From Selaginella tamariscina (taxonomy: Eukaryota > Streptophyta > Lycopodiopsida > Selaginellales > Selaginellaceae): a stretch of DNA of 64,000 nt. Each line of letters opens with the position of its first letter. Within the stretch, counting starts at the first letter, position 1. Below the pieces are notes generated by a model, which was not told the DNA's origin, did no database searches, and was given only the letters and a program-made list of their open reading frames with translations. The position numbers and the translations under genes are program-made. The stretch lies in NCBI GenBank assembly GCA_003024785.1, contig PUQB01000067.1:586468-650467 (forward strand), given 5' to 3'. This document shows positions 10,741 through 22,057 of the stretch, piece by piece.

Positions 10741-11068
10741 TACCAGTTGTAGGTTGGCAAAACCCAGCTGTGGAGCTGCATGAAGACTATGCCTCAATAC
10801 GAGATTGAGGGCTCAGCTATCACACAGAACTACAGTGCTTGTGTGGAGGAGTTACAGCTGTAAGCTGGCAAAATCTAGCTGGTGGAGCTGCACAAAGACT
10901 GTGCCTCAATACGAGATTGAGGACTCAGTTATCACACAAAGCTACAGTGCTTGTGTGGAGGAGTTACAGATGTAGGCTGGCAAAACCTAGCTGGTGAAGC
11001 TGCACAAAGACTGTGCCTCAATACGAGATTGAGGGCTTAGCTACCACATAGAGCTATAGTGCTTGTGA
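10741..11068. repeat. Three tandem copies of a ~112-bp repeat
   Basis: Copies start near 10746, 10858 and 10970. Shared text includes GTAGGTTGGCAAAACC, GCCTCAATACGAGATTGAGG and CTACAGTGCTTGTGTGGAGG. Copies differ at roughly one base in ten. The inner CCTCAATACGAGATTGAGG is a small hairpin. No coding role is seen. Confidence 0.85.
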
Positions 11069-11430
11069 AAAATTTCAGAATGAAAACTCTACAAAAGCAA
11101 GAAGTTGAACTCCAACCTTCTGTATGCGTGACAATGGATATTTGATGATCCACCCTTGATCGAATAAATTGCCAAAAACCTCCACGTTAGGTCAGGTGGA
11201 TATGGAAGTTTCTTAGTAGCAAAAACTGGATCAATAGAAAGGATAGCAACCCGAACATCATTTGTCCCAAGTAGTTGATGATGTACTATGGAGTTTGGAT
11301 CACAATTGTCAATTGTTCCTACTGCCACAACATCGCCCTTGTTGTTGAGGAGAAGAACTTTATCACCGATTGCAACAGATGAAACTTCTTCGTTATAGTC
11401 ACGTGGAATATGCTCATTGTTGTCAATCTT
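11069..11430 (-). pseudogene. Transposon-type C-terminal domain fragment
   Basis: An open stretch on the minus strand reads V-A-I-G-D-K-V-L-L-L-N-N-K-G-D-V-V-A-V-G-T-I, then V-H-H-Q-L-L-G, then R-V-A-I-L-S-I and K-K-L-P-Y-P-P. The order (VA.G.I - VH..PL - V.V - LPYP) resembles the C-terminal domain that plant CACTA-associated proteins carry (DUF8039-like, judged by eye). It seems to be the last exon of a minus-strand gene whose earlier exons, if any, would lie at 11430-12420. It is absent from the inverted arms. Confidence 0.4.
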
Positions 11431-12424
11431 ATCTTATAAAACACAAACCATGAAACATTAAGTAAATCATGCCATATGGTTACCTCATTTTCATTTTGTT
11501 TCCATCATTTTAGGTTGGGTAGGAGCCTTTGCCTGAAATTAAAAGGCATCTTCAAATATTAAGTTTTAGAAAATGGCTTATACTTACAGCTTTGTTTTGC
11601 ATGTCGACTACAATCTGTTGCACCTATAAAAGCATATTTATATTATTACATGTTGAACATTTAAAAAAGACTTATATTTTGTTGGTTATCATTTTCTAAT
11701 GTGGAAGGAGTGGGTTGGTTAATATCAGAATTTCCCTGATCACATGACTAAGATATGATCAATGCATTTGTATCGAATTTCTAACTACATACCTCTTTCG
11801 GGTTATAATTGTAATGTCCACCTATATAACACATAGCGAAAATCGTCAATACAAGTCAGCAAACATGAAAAACTTCCAACCAATCTCTATGCTAGTCCGG
11901 TGCAATTTGGCTGACGAAGATCTTGTCTGCTAAAGTAACAAAACAAATAATTTATATTTATGTGACTTCATCATCTTCTTGCAAGTTACATTGTACATTA
12001 GGTGTGATTGTTGGTTTGGGTACATTTGCTTGTTTACATGTGTACTAGTTCACATACTATTTTGTGTTTTTTCTGTATCATCACAGTCCTTGTAAAAAAT
12101 TCCTACATGAAATATACATAAGAAATGAATACTATAATGAGAAAATGTACTGCACCTGGTCAGCCTGTGACATTTGTTCTACATGCCTCTCTTTGTTTTG
12201 ATTATGATGTGTTCTTGTAGTGAAAAAAACCTACACAATGGACATACAAATTAGAAAAAAATAAATCAAAGTGGTTGCACATGATCGGCCTGTGATGTGC
12301 TCTCTAAAGGCCTAACTATGTCATCTTTATCACTTGTTTCAAGGGAGTTTACCTATGCAAATGGTTAGTTAATTAATAAAATGACAATAAGCTAGTAAAA
12401 AGATGTACTACACCTGTGGAGCTT
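11431..12424. other. Spacer of the inverted duplication, no clear gene
   Basis: Short GC-richer pieces (for example near 11800, 12170 and 12290, each with C-C-T-G-T-G-A or G-G-T-C-A-G-C-C-T-G text) alternate with AT-rich DNA. They could be small minus-strand exons or a degenerate repeat. No open frame longer than a few tens of codons was found. Confidence 0.4.
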
Positions 12425-13200
12425 GTATGCATGTTGTAACTAAAATGGGCATGTCTGTAGTCCCATTTTTAATAATTAGTAATTTCAGTTATTTAATTAG
12501 CATTTTCTAATATTAAAGGAATATTCTTTAGAATATATGTTTGAAGACAGAATATTCTTTAGAATATTATATTTTGTAATCGACCCTTTAATAAATTATA
12601 GCATTCATGGACCAAAAATTAATAACATTATAAAAGTAGAAGGTATTAAATTATATAATATATTATATTTAAGATTGTATGGCCTAATATAAAAATTAAG
12701 GAAGAGCATGGTACATTATATAAATATTAATGTTGTTATTAAAATATTAATATTTAAATATAACATTAAAAATTTGTACTAGTAATAATATATATATAAT
12801 ATACAAAATCCTATAATAATATAGTCAATCTTCCATATCTTTTTATAAATTTATATAGTTAAGCAAACAATTTAGTACTATTATTAAAGAGTTTATTATA
12901 ATTATGAATATTAAATATATGATATTTTATAATTTTGTAATTGCTTTATTCTCTTGCAGTTTTGTTAATCGTGACTTTATCAATGCTTCTTAACATCCAC
13001 CCATATCGAATGGATTTAATATTTATAAAACATACTGGATCTTTTTGATTGGGAGACTATGTTTTCTCTAGGCATTCATTATATCTTTTGCTCTCTTTTA
13101 TGTCGCCTTTTTTGTAGTTTGAACCATGCAACCTTAACCATATTATTTTTTGTGATTACTTCAAGTGTGTCGATAATTTGATCCATTAATAAGCTGATTA
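12425..13200. repeat. AT-rich tail of the right arm
   Basis: Inverted copy of 9394-10229. No gene. It includes the same GAATATTCTTTAGAATAT inverted repeats near 12520-12565. Confidence 0.6.
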
Positions 13201-13209
13201 TATGACACA

Positions 13210-16010
13210 TCTGGAGTAATGAGGATCATCATTACTTTTTAAAGATCTTCGCAGCAATCAAAGTATACTTTAGGTTTTTGGTTCCTTTGATTAACAAAGT
13301 GTGGGGTTTGCACTTCCACATCACTATTGACTTTTATGTCGTCTGTGCTCAGTGATGTCATTTCAATCTCCTCTCACCACCTTGTTTTAGGCCAAAAAGG
13401 GTGTTGCAATTCTGTACTTGTGACAGTAGGCCCTTATAACTCTCGAACTATAGTCTCCCAATAGTTGACCATATGCTTATATAGTTCTGAGTAACCAGTT
13501 GCCTTATCAGAATTCTTTGGCATCGATTTTTGAACCCATGCCACATATTTTTTGATGCCATCAATAATAACCTCTTGTTCCTTGAGCTAGGCACTCAATG
13601 GAATAGGGTCTAGTTGTCCTTTTGGGAGGAGTGGCTTTCCATTCTCTCCACTTTTGAAAAGCATTAAGCCCTCTTTCGGTAACCACTCTTGCTCTGATGA
13701 CCGTAACTTGTATTGCATAATAGGTATACCATCTCTTATGGAGAAAAAGAATTGTAGTGACACAAAGTGACCAACTAAAGAATCGCTCTCCTCTTTTATA
13801 AACTCCTTGAGAAACTTTTTGAAGTCTGGCACCTCAGTCACAAGCAAAGCACAACTTTTTTTGGAGATGCAATTTTCAAAAAGATCCATCATATGCGGTA
13901 AGATAAGTGCACTTGTCCTTTTTGTAGAGTTGGAAACCTTGCTGAAGAACGCATCAATATCTTCATGAGTGTGACTAACCATAAGGAAACTGAGCGTGAT
14001 TATCTCAAACACACCTTTGGCAACAAGCATTGACAAGTATGCTAGTACATATCTAGAAAATAAAAGTAAGTATGAACTTGAGAAACCCTTAACTAAAATG
14101 ATTTACCTATTTTTGTTCTCGCCTGCACAATTATCCATTTGTAAAAGCAAATGACGAGGAAGCTTATTTGATGTTGAGGACACATGTACACTATTTGAGC
14201 TAAATCCCTCCACTGAACCAGAACTCTCAATAGGGCCATCTGTTTTTTGTGTAGGCTGCTGACAATGCCTCTCATATTCCCAAGTAGCCTCAAGTGCAGA
14301 CATGTTCATGAGAGCATTATGTAAAAGTTGAAGGTGTTGTTTTTCACTTTGAGATCACTCATAAGACTTGTTTGTGAGTGGGCTTCAAGGTTTCTGAAAC
14401 ACATGGCCAACGACCCAATAGTGAAATTGGAGTCGCTAGACCAATGTGGAAGTGAAAAGTGTCCATATGATTCACAATCGTGTTCATGTGTTAGCACACA
14501 TGTCAATGAAATCGAAAGTTTCATGACATTTCCAAGGCACTTGGTGTTGCAACGAGACTTGGAATGCTGGTCTTTGAATTATCCATCTTGTCATGGATCA
14601 AGCACATGTATTCTGATGGGCGTGACACAAAAATCATGCGGTGTGCATAGTACTGAGATCGGCAAGCTTGTTGTGCAATCATGTGGGCCTCTATCTTCTT
14701 TTGAATGGCAGTGATCTCCACCAAGGTTTTTGCACAAGCCTTTGCAGCCTTCAATGATGTACAAGTGTCACACTTGGAAAAGCTAGAGTGTTTTGCAATC
14801 TCCACATCCTTAAAATGAGTATTCCATATGTTGTTGAAGGTACCAGTGCAGATTGCTTGGAGCCCCATCAAACTGAGGCACTGTTCACATATTCACACAA
14901 CTTCAATTGAGTGTAGATTGAAGGCAAAACCTTGAGATTTTCCCTAACCCCTGCATTTGTGGTTCAGCATTTATGAGGCATCCTGTATGTATTTGCTTCC
15001 ACAAAAGCCTTGAGTAATGTGAGAGCGGGTTTTGACCAAGCGAGTGTTCCCATGTATTGAGGTTCGCACTCCATCTACCCACTCATCCCTCATGGTCTTT
15101 GGGATCCCGTATATTGTGTACCAAGCTTTGAAGCAGATGGCCACCTTACCATGGATGTACTCTGATAACTTGTGTCCAAGGCCATTCATCAATACACCCA
15201 GTTAGTGCAGCATATACAAACTCAAACCTTTGCTTTTGGTGAGCGTACGAAAGACATGTTTACATTGGGTAATTTCATTCCGGTCTGCATCTAACAACAC
15301 TTCTTCTTGCAGCAGTCAATTGTGAAATGCTAATAACACTTACAGAAGATGTAGGATCCATCTTGACCCTCTTGTAAAACTTGCAAGGGAAGATCTGCAA
15401 CCCATGAATCGTCTTTTTCTTACTATAAAACCAATGCAAGAAACCTCTTCAAATATGGGTTGTCCTTCCGGGTTGTTATTATTGAAATCCAGCCCAGAAT
15501 GTTGAACCATCTCGCCATATTAATTCAGATGTTCACCACTCACGAGGGATCCAGGATGCAATGTGCCATTAGGTGAAACCTCTGTCACAACTACACCCAC
15601 GAAGTCGGCCCCTAGTTTCTCTTCTGATACTGCTTCCATTGGATTTATAACTGTGATGATGCCTCTCCCAACTTCGATCTCATGAAGAAAGAGAATCACC
15701 TCATCCATCATAGCAGGCAAGCCATCATCTGGTGAACTCGTACTACTATTTGTTTGTGACTCTGCATATTCTGTGTCAGCCTTGACTTTATCCAAATTCC
15801 ACAATATAGGAAAACCCTCTTCAAATTCCATTATTGGAACCTTAACATGCTTGCAAATGATGTTCACCCATATGTACACACAAGATCCTTAGGCAATATT
15901 GTGACATAATGCATTATCATCTCGAATTTCCACAGTTCCAGTGCTAATTATCTCGTTATTCCGAAGAAGACATACTTTATCTCTAGTATTAAATATATTG
16001 TCTTGCACAT
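13210..16010 (-). pseudogene. DDE-type transposase-like gene, right-arm copy
   Basis: Uninterrupted by a solo LTR, this copy shows the gene better. On the minus strand, in order: N-terminal region around 15520-15880 (W-N-L-D-K-V-K-A-D, M-M-D-E-V-I-L-F), a block near 14971-15190 (R-D-E-W-V-D-G-V-R-T-S), the K-C-D-T-C ribbon near 14780, I-H-D-K-M-D near 14590, Q-M-D-N-C-A-G-E-N-K-N-R near 14110-14145, and S-H-T-H-E-D-I-D-A-F-F near 13945-13975. The candidate triad D, D, E is intact in local frames. Indels and stops remain, so both arms carry non-functional or poorly sequenced genes. It lies just downstream of palindrome array 2. Confidence 0.6.
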
Positions 16011-16145
16011 AAATAATTCTGTTATTTATGATATCTGTTTATGCAATATTTCTAAGAAATTGAATTGAGGGTGTTTAATAATATGCATATGCAATATACA
16101 TAATTATAATAGGGATAAATCTCATATCTGCTTCATTAATACAAC
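16011..16145. other. AT-rich leader between transposase-like gene and array 2
   Basis: Mirror of 4735-4870. Low GC, no ORF. It may contain the promoter or 5' untranslated region of the transposase-like gene, but no clear TATA box is defined. Confidence 0.3.
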
Positions 16146-17740
16146 TAGTGGGCGGGATTAATCCGCCCACGACTCCCTTCGATGAGGAAGGGTCGGCGGG
16201 ATTAATCCCACTGGTTGACGGTGGTCCATCATCGCGGCCATCCGGCAAGTTGCCACCGACGCAAACAAGCAGCTGGACGAAACGCCAGATAAGGGAGGTA
16301 CTTCAGGTAGGACTGATGGAGACTGGTGTCAGGCAGCAGCGTAAGCAGGCAAGATCCGATCGTCTGGACCAACTACCCAAGGTACGAAGGACAGCACGCG
16401 TGGGGAGGTGCATAAATGTGACAGGCAGGACTCTGTCACCAGGCGGCGGACTAGTGAGAGAGCGTCAGCTGTAGCTAAGGACTAGTGGTAAGTACCCACT
16501 ATATAAGCCGGAAGGCTGGTAGTGGGTCGGGGTCTTTTTGGAGTCAAGTCTGTGTCTTATAGATTACTCCACTGTCGGAGATAGTTGTACTCAGACAGGC
16601 AATATATATCCATTTCCTTCTATTCTCCCCAGTAGGCGTTCCCGCTTGCCGACTCCTGGGTCCCGCGATCCTCTCGGTCCAGTCATCTCAGTAGAACTCC
16701 CCTCTCACCTGTACATGGACCCTCACGGCGTCCGGGTATAGGCCAACCCAATACTTCCCATTACTCCTGGGGTAAGGCCGGCGTACCGGCAGAACCCCGG
16801 AGTTGGACGTCCTCAACAGCGTCTTGGCGACTACTACAGCTTCCTGAGCAACACCACATCTGGCCTGCAGAGTCCCCAACGACCACCCACCGCCAACTCC
16901 CTCCGACGGGAAAGAGCCAGTGGGATTAATCCTGCTGCCACTCTTTTCGACGAGGAAGAGCCAGCGGGATTAATCCCATTGCCGACTCCATCCGACGAGG
17001 AAGAGTTGGCGGATTAATCCTGCTACTGGCTCTTCCCCTTCGGAGAGAGGTAGTGGGATTAATCCCGCCACCAACTTCCCTTCGACGAGGAAGAGTCGGT
17101 GGGATTAATCTCGCCACCAACTCCCTTCGACGAGGAAGAGTCGGCAGGATTAATCCCGCTGTTGACTCCCTCCAATGAGGAAGAGGTGGCAAAATTAATC
17201 CCGCCGCAACTCCCTCCAACGAAGAAGAGGCAGCGAATTAATCCTGCCACCAGCTCTCTCCGACAAGGAAGAGTCGGCGGGATTAATCCCGCCCACAACT
17301 CTCACCGATGGGGAATATTAATCCTGCCCACAACTCTCTCTGAAGCTATGATTTCAAAAAGACTCAAGGGGGTGGCGGGATTAATCCCGCCAATGCTTTT
17401 CTGCGTCCTAAACTAATCGGCAGGATAAATCCTGCCCACAAATCTTTAAAACAGGGAAGTATTGGCAAAATTAATTCCGCTGACAACTCTTTCTAATAAA
17501 TTCTATTAACTTTTCATCATTTGAGAGAGTTATCAGCGGAATTAATCCCGTCGGTCTTTTTCAAAGGCGGAGAAGCATTGCTCGAATTAATCTTGCCACA
17601 GCTTCCATGTTTCAAAGAGCTAGTGGTGGGATTAATCCCGCCACCTCTTCTAAGAGGCAAAAAAAAATGGTCGGATTAATCCCGCCACCCCGGCTAATCA
17701 AGAATATTAAGTAAAAAGGATGTTCGACGGGATAAATCCC
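16146..17740. repeat. Palindrome array 2 (GGCGGGATTAATCCCGCC family)
   Basis: Inverted copy of array 1. A nearly complete palindrome opens it (16151-16167) and others follow every 50-70 bp to about 17690, with one perfect copy at 17276-17293. A GC-rich insert occupies about 16215-16890, the partner of the one at 3965-4640. Individual palindromes differ from their partners by substitutions, mostly C-to-T or G-to-A. Confidence 0.9.
16215..16890 (+). mobile_element. GC-rich insert in palindrome array 2, LTR- or promoter-like
   Basis: Partner of 3965-4640. In this orientation it reads TGTGACAGGCAGGACTCTGT (16417), then CACTATATAAGCCGGAAGG (16498) with a good TATA box, then GGGTCGGGGTCTTTTTGGAG. 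No flanking duplication or internal region was found. It could be a solo LTR, a TRIM or a captured promoter. Confidence 0.4.
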
Positions 17741-18582
17741 TAATGGAATATAATGTAATCCTAATGAATTCCTAAACCCCTAAATTTTAATTTTAAGAAA
17801 GAATGTAAGAAAGTGAATCTTTATAAGTATTTAAGAAAAAATAAAATTTAAAGAATGAAAATTTTAAAAATGAAGAAACCCTTGCCGAAGAAAGAACCAG
17901 ATCTGAATTTGAGTGGAAAATTAAATGCATTTTCAAATTTACATGTCAGATCGACAATACTTATGTCAGAAATTCAAAATTTTTGAAAATAAAATAAAAT
18001 AAAATTTATGATAAGTTGACACAAATAACCGATAGTCTGACATATATACTCTCTAATTCTAATGAGTTTTATAAATTGCATTTAATATAATTCAAGTGAT
18101 TCAAGCTGTTTAATATTATGAAATTTTAGTAATTATTCTACATTCTTAATATTTCAGTATATATTGTTAAGTATATATTATAAATATATACTTATACCAA
18201 TAAATAAATTGATATATTATTATGTATCATTTTAAATATATTCATAGTGTGTTTATTAATATTATTTTAATTACTTGAGTAATTAATTTACATTTCTTTA
18301 TATTAATGGGATATTCTTTATTATTTTCTTATTATTTCAAGAATATTTCAATATTAAACATGATTATCAATTAAAAATTAGTATCTATTCTTAATTTTTT
18401 AGTAATTATTACATTTGTAGATATTAATGGGATTTTCTCAATTAATTTCTTATTATTTCAAGAATATTCCAATGTTAAACCTTATTATCAATATTAAAAT
18501 AATATATATTTAAAATTATATATGACTATATATTAGATAAAATGATATATTATTATGTATAATTTAAAATATGTTCATAGTG
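17741..18582. repeat. AT-rich block of the right arm with CACTATGAA-type repeats
   Basis: Inverted copy of 2173-3117. It ends TTCATAGTG immediately before the LTR, with a second copy of that end at about 18236-18249. No coding sequence. Confidence 0.5.
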
Positions 18583-19556
18583 TGTCAGAGTTTTTACCTG
18601 ATGCCACAAAGGCGGCTTGCCGGGTGCCAACCCTGGAATCCCCTCTTTGGAAACCCCATGGAATCTGGTAAAGTAACCAGTATTAGAAACCCAACTCTTA
18701 AGAACTTAAGCCCTTAGTTGACTAAGTCCACAAATGAGGCTCATTTTGTGAATCAGGACACACGGACTAGCCGAGCTACGGGTATCGTTCCTAGCTTAGC
18801 GTGGTTGAGGCGGTCAGAGCAAGGCCTCAACCACTAGATCTGTGGAACGTGAACTCAGGCAATGCCTTTGAGCGTGTGGGTAGGTTTTCGGACCAAGGAA
18901 TTTGACTAACTCCTTGGAAAGTAATGTACCCCATCACGAAGGCGTAATCCTACCAACGATAAGGATAGTTCTAACCCAAAGGTGGACGTACCCCTATCGT
19001 GTGGAAGTTAGGGCGGCACAACAGAGGGTTGTGCCTTGACGACATAAGCTTAGCTTACACCGGTAGGAGGTTAACGAGCTCTCTCTTGAACCCAGGAAGC
19101 CTCACTACATACAGTCTACCTTATTTATGTGATGGACCCCCCCCTGTTTTCTAAGTGAGTAAGTGGACTGGCACGGAAATGCCAACCCTTAGAGAAAATG
19201 GTTGTCCTAACATAACCCTAAACCTAACCCCTAGAGGGGTTTAGGGCGTGGGGTTTGGGCAACCCTAGGGTTAGGTCAACCCTAGGGGTGTCCCTAACCC
19301 TTATTTTGACAAGCTATACTTTGCGAAGAACCCTAACCTGGAATGTCAAAACGGGGGAGAGTTTCTAGAAGGTAAGTTCTAGCTTCGCCTAGAGTTTCCT
19401 GCAAATACCTAATGACACCCGGCTAAACCATACTAGATACCCAAGTGCACTAAACGGGCCTGTTTCCTACTACATCTAGGATTCGTCACACAACTCAATA
19501 AGTAACAACAGTCAAACCCCAAAGTAAAGGGTCGAGTCATAGTAAAAACTATGACA
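18583..19556 (-). mobile_element. 3' LTR of a Ty3/gypsy chromovirus (right arm)
   Basis: It runs from TGTCAGAGTTTTTACC to AAAACTATGACA on the plus strand, that is TGTCATAG...CTCTGACA on its own strand, 974 bp. It keeps the empty site of the MITE found in the left copy. The polypurine tract follows at 19557-19570. Confidence 0.85.
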
Positions 19557-19570
19557 CACTCCCCGCCTTT

Positions 19571-19959
19571 GAAAATGTCAACGTTCTCGTTGATGTCTAA
19601 CTCCAAGACTAGACTAGGTTAGGAAAAATTAATTAAAACTAACGCTAATCACTCTATGTGGAGTCAACAAAAGTTCACAAGTTTTATTACCCCCTTGCAT
19701 TACGCGAAGCCAAATACTTCAAAACCGTCATTCACTAGCGAGAACTCAACTGCTGGAAGTACCACCTGCGACAAGAAGTCATTTGGAGACCTTTTGCACG
19801 TCTACAAAGTTTGTCACCCAACACAAACAACAAGTTAGTTAATTTCTTTTAATTAACTAGAATTTATATCGGAGGCCTCTAGTTAATGTTGTTTGTTGGC
19901 CCCTAGGTTAAGAAGAAATAACTTTATTTCTTAATCAGTTTGAGACTCGCCTCAAACTC
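19571..19959 (-). other. Ty3/gypsy 3' non-coding region (right arm)
   Basis: Mirror of 397-755, between the chromodomain stop and the polypurine tract. No gene. Confidence 0.6.
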
Positions 19960-21451
19960 ATTCACCAACTCCATCGCGTTCTACAGATTCTCCAATGGTT
20001 CCCATGTCGATTCGCATGTCAGGTACCCTTTCCACTTAACAAATATTCACATTTACGTTTTTTGCCGTTCATAAATGTTTCGCCCCTTAATATCGCCTCA
20101 ACTTCGAATTCTTTCTCTCCTCACCAACTAACTCTAGAGGTGGACATAAACTATGATATCTATGTGGATGTTTCTCATTCGTGTGGAATGGCTCAAGCAA
20201 GTTGACATGAAACACATTGTGTATTGTTCCCAACTCTGGAGGAAGATCTAACCCATAAGCCACTTTCCCTACTCGCTTCACCACCTTGTATGGACCTATG
20301 TAGTGCGATAGAAACTTCCTCGAAAGAGTTGTTGGAACCTTTAGGTTTTTGGTACTCAGCAATACCATATCCCAACCTGATACTCTACATCCCGCCGATG
20401 TTTATCGTACTACTGACGATACCTTTCCTATGCTGCAGTCATCGCTTGACGAGCAGCTTCCCATGTCCGATACAACTGTCCAGTGAATTCTACTACAGAG
20501 GGAACTCGATTGACATCGTTTTGGTAACACCATACTTTAAGGAATACCACCTTTATTCCCAATTAACACTTCCATCGGGCTACATCCGATTCGCTGTGTG
20601 TGTCGAGTTATTGTAACATATCTCAGCCATATCCAAGTGTTTAGCCCAATCAAGTTGATCATTTTGAACATAGCATCTGAGATAATCCTCGACTTGTCGA
20701 TTCACCCTCTCCATTTGACCATCAGTTTGCAGATGGTAGGCTATATTGAACTTTAGCATCGTACCAAATTGCTTAATAATGTTCCCCAAAACTTGCCCGT
20801 AAATCGAGGATCCCGATCTGAGATCATCGTTTCCGATAGCCCGTGCACTCTTATGACTTTGTGGAGAACAATTTTGCTGCTTGAATTGCATTCACTATCT
20901 CTACAATTGGAATGAAATGAGCAACCTTTAAAACCGATCAACTACCACCATAAGCACGTTAAAACTAAAGATTTTGGCAATCCCATGATAAAGTCCAAAG
21001 TAACACTTTGAAATGGCCGCTCTAGAATCAGTATACATGCAACTTCCCAGCTCGTTTTTGCAACGACTCTTCACTTGTTGGCATGTGGGCATGTCTTGAC
21101 ATACTTGGCAACATCGTTTATCATACCCAACCAATAGAATCCCTGTTTCAACAAAGTCCAACGTCTTATGCCTTCCACCATGTCTTGCCAAAGGAACATC
21201 GTGATGCTCTCTTAACAGCCTCTCCCTCCATGTCCCTTCTGGAAGATAGAGTCTTTTTTCTTTAAATAAAGAATTCCATCTTGTACTGCAAAATGGGCCT
21301 GTTTGAGTGCATCCATTCCAACTTTCTATTCCTGCTTGGAATATTACCATTTCTTTTGTAATTGATGAACTTGTTTCCTCTTTGCCACCAGGCTTAAAGC
21401 CTCCTTAACAAACTTGTCCTGAGGATACGCCTCACAAATTCATCCACCAAA
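19960..21451 (-). pseudogene. Ty3/gypsy chromovirus pol: integrase and chromodomain, partial
   Basis: On the minus strand from 21350 downward: an HHCC zinc finger (L-R-E-H-H-D-V-P-L-A-R-H-G-G then C-Q-V-C-Q-D-M-P-T-C), then the integrase core with aspartate in V-V-V-D-R-F near 20935, aspartate in S-D-R-D-P-R-F near 20845, and glutamate in T-D-G-Q-M-E-R-V-N-R near 20725. The integrase tail and chromodomain follow at 20368-19960. Frameshifts break it into several frames. RT and protease would lie in or beyond the N gap. It points toward the centre of the inverted duplication, like the left copy. Confidence 0.85.
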
Positions 21452-22057
21452 NNNNNNNNNNNNNNNNNNNNNNNNNNNNNNNNNNNNNNNNNNNNNNNNN
21501 NNNNNNNNNNNNNNNNNNNNNNNNNNNNNNNNNNNNNNNNNNNNNNNNNNNNNNNNNNNNNNNNNNNNNNNNNNNNNNNNNNNNNNNNNNNNNNNNNNNN
21601 NNNNNNNNNNNNNNNNNNNNNNNNNNNNNNNNNNNNNNNNNNNNNNNNNNNNNNNNNNNNNNNNNNNNNNNNNNNNNNNNNNNNNNNNNNNNNNNNNNNN
21701 NNNNNNNNNNNNNNNNNNNNNNNNNNNNNNNNNNNNNNNNNNNNNNNNNNNNNNNNNNNNNNNNNNNNNNNNNNNNNNNNNNNNNNNNNNNNNNNNNNNN
21801 NNNNNNNNNNNNNNNNNNNNNNNNNNNNNNNNNNNNNNNNNNNNNNNNNNNNNNNNNNNNNNNNNNNNNNNNNNNNNNNNNNNNNNNNNNNNNNNNNNNN
21901 NNNNNNNNNNNNNNNNNNNNNNNNNNNNNNNNNNNNNNNNNNNNNNNNNNNNNNNNNNNNNNNNNNNNNNNNNNNNNNNNNNNNNNNNNNNNNNNNNNNN
22001 NNNNNNNNNNNNNNNNNNNNNNNNNNNNNNNNNNNNNNNNNNNNNNNNNNNNNNNNN
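21452..22057. other. Assembly gap (606 N)
   Basis: Unsequenced. It separates the gypsy pol remnant from palindrome array 3; the join may be wrong or the gap length arbitrary. Confidence 1.

Larger units (their letters stand above)
12425..20333 (-). repeat. Right arm of the large inverted duplication
   Basis: Reverse complement of 1-10229 lacking the left-arm MITE and solo LTR. Inner edge: similarity stops after the sequence that reads CATGCATAC on the minus strand (12425-12433). Outer edge: at 20333 the partner leaves the window, so the duplication may extend to the N gap and beyond. Confidence 0.9.
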
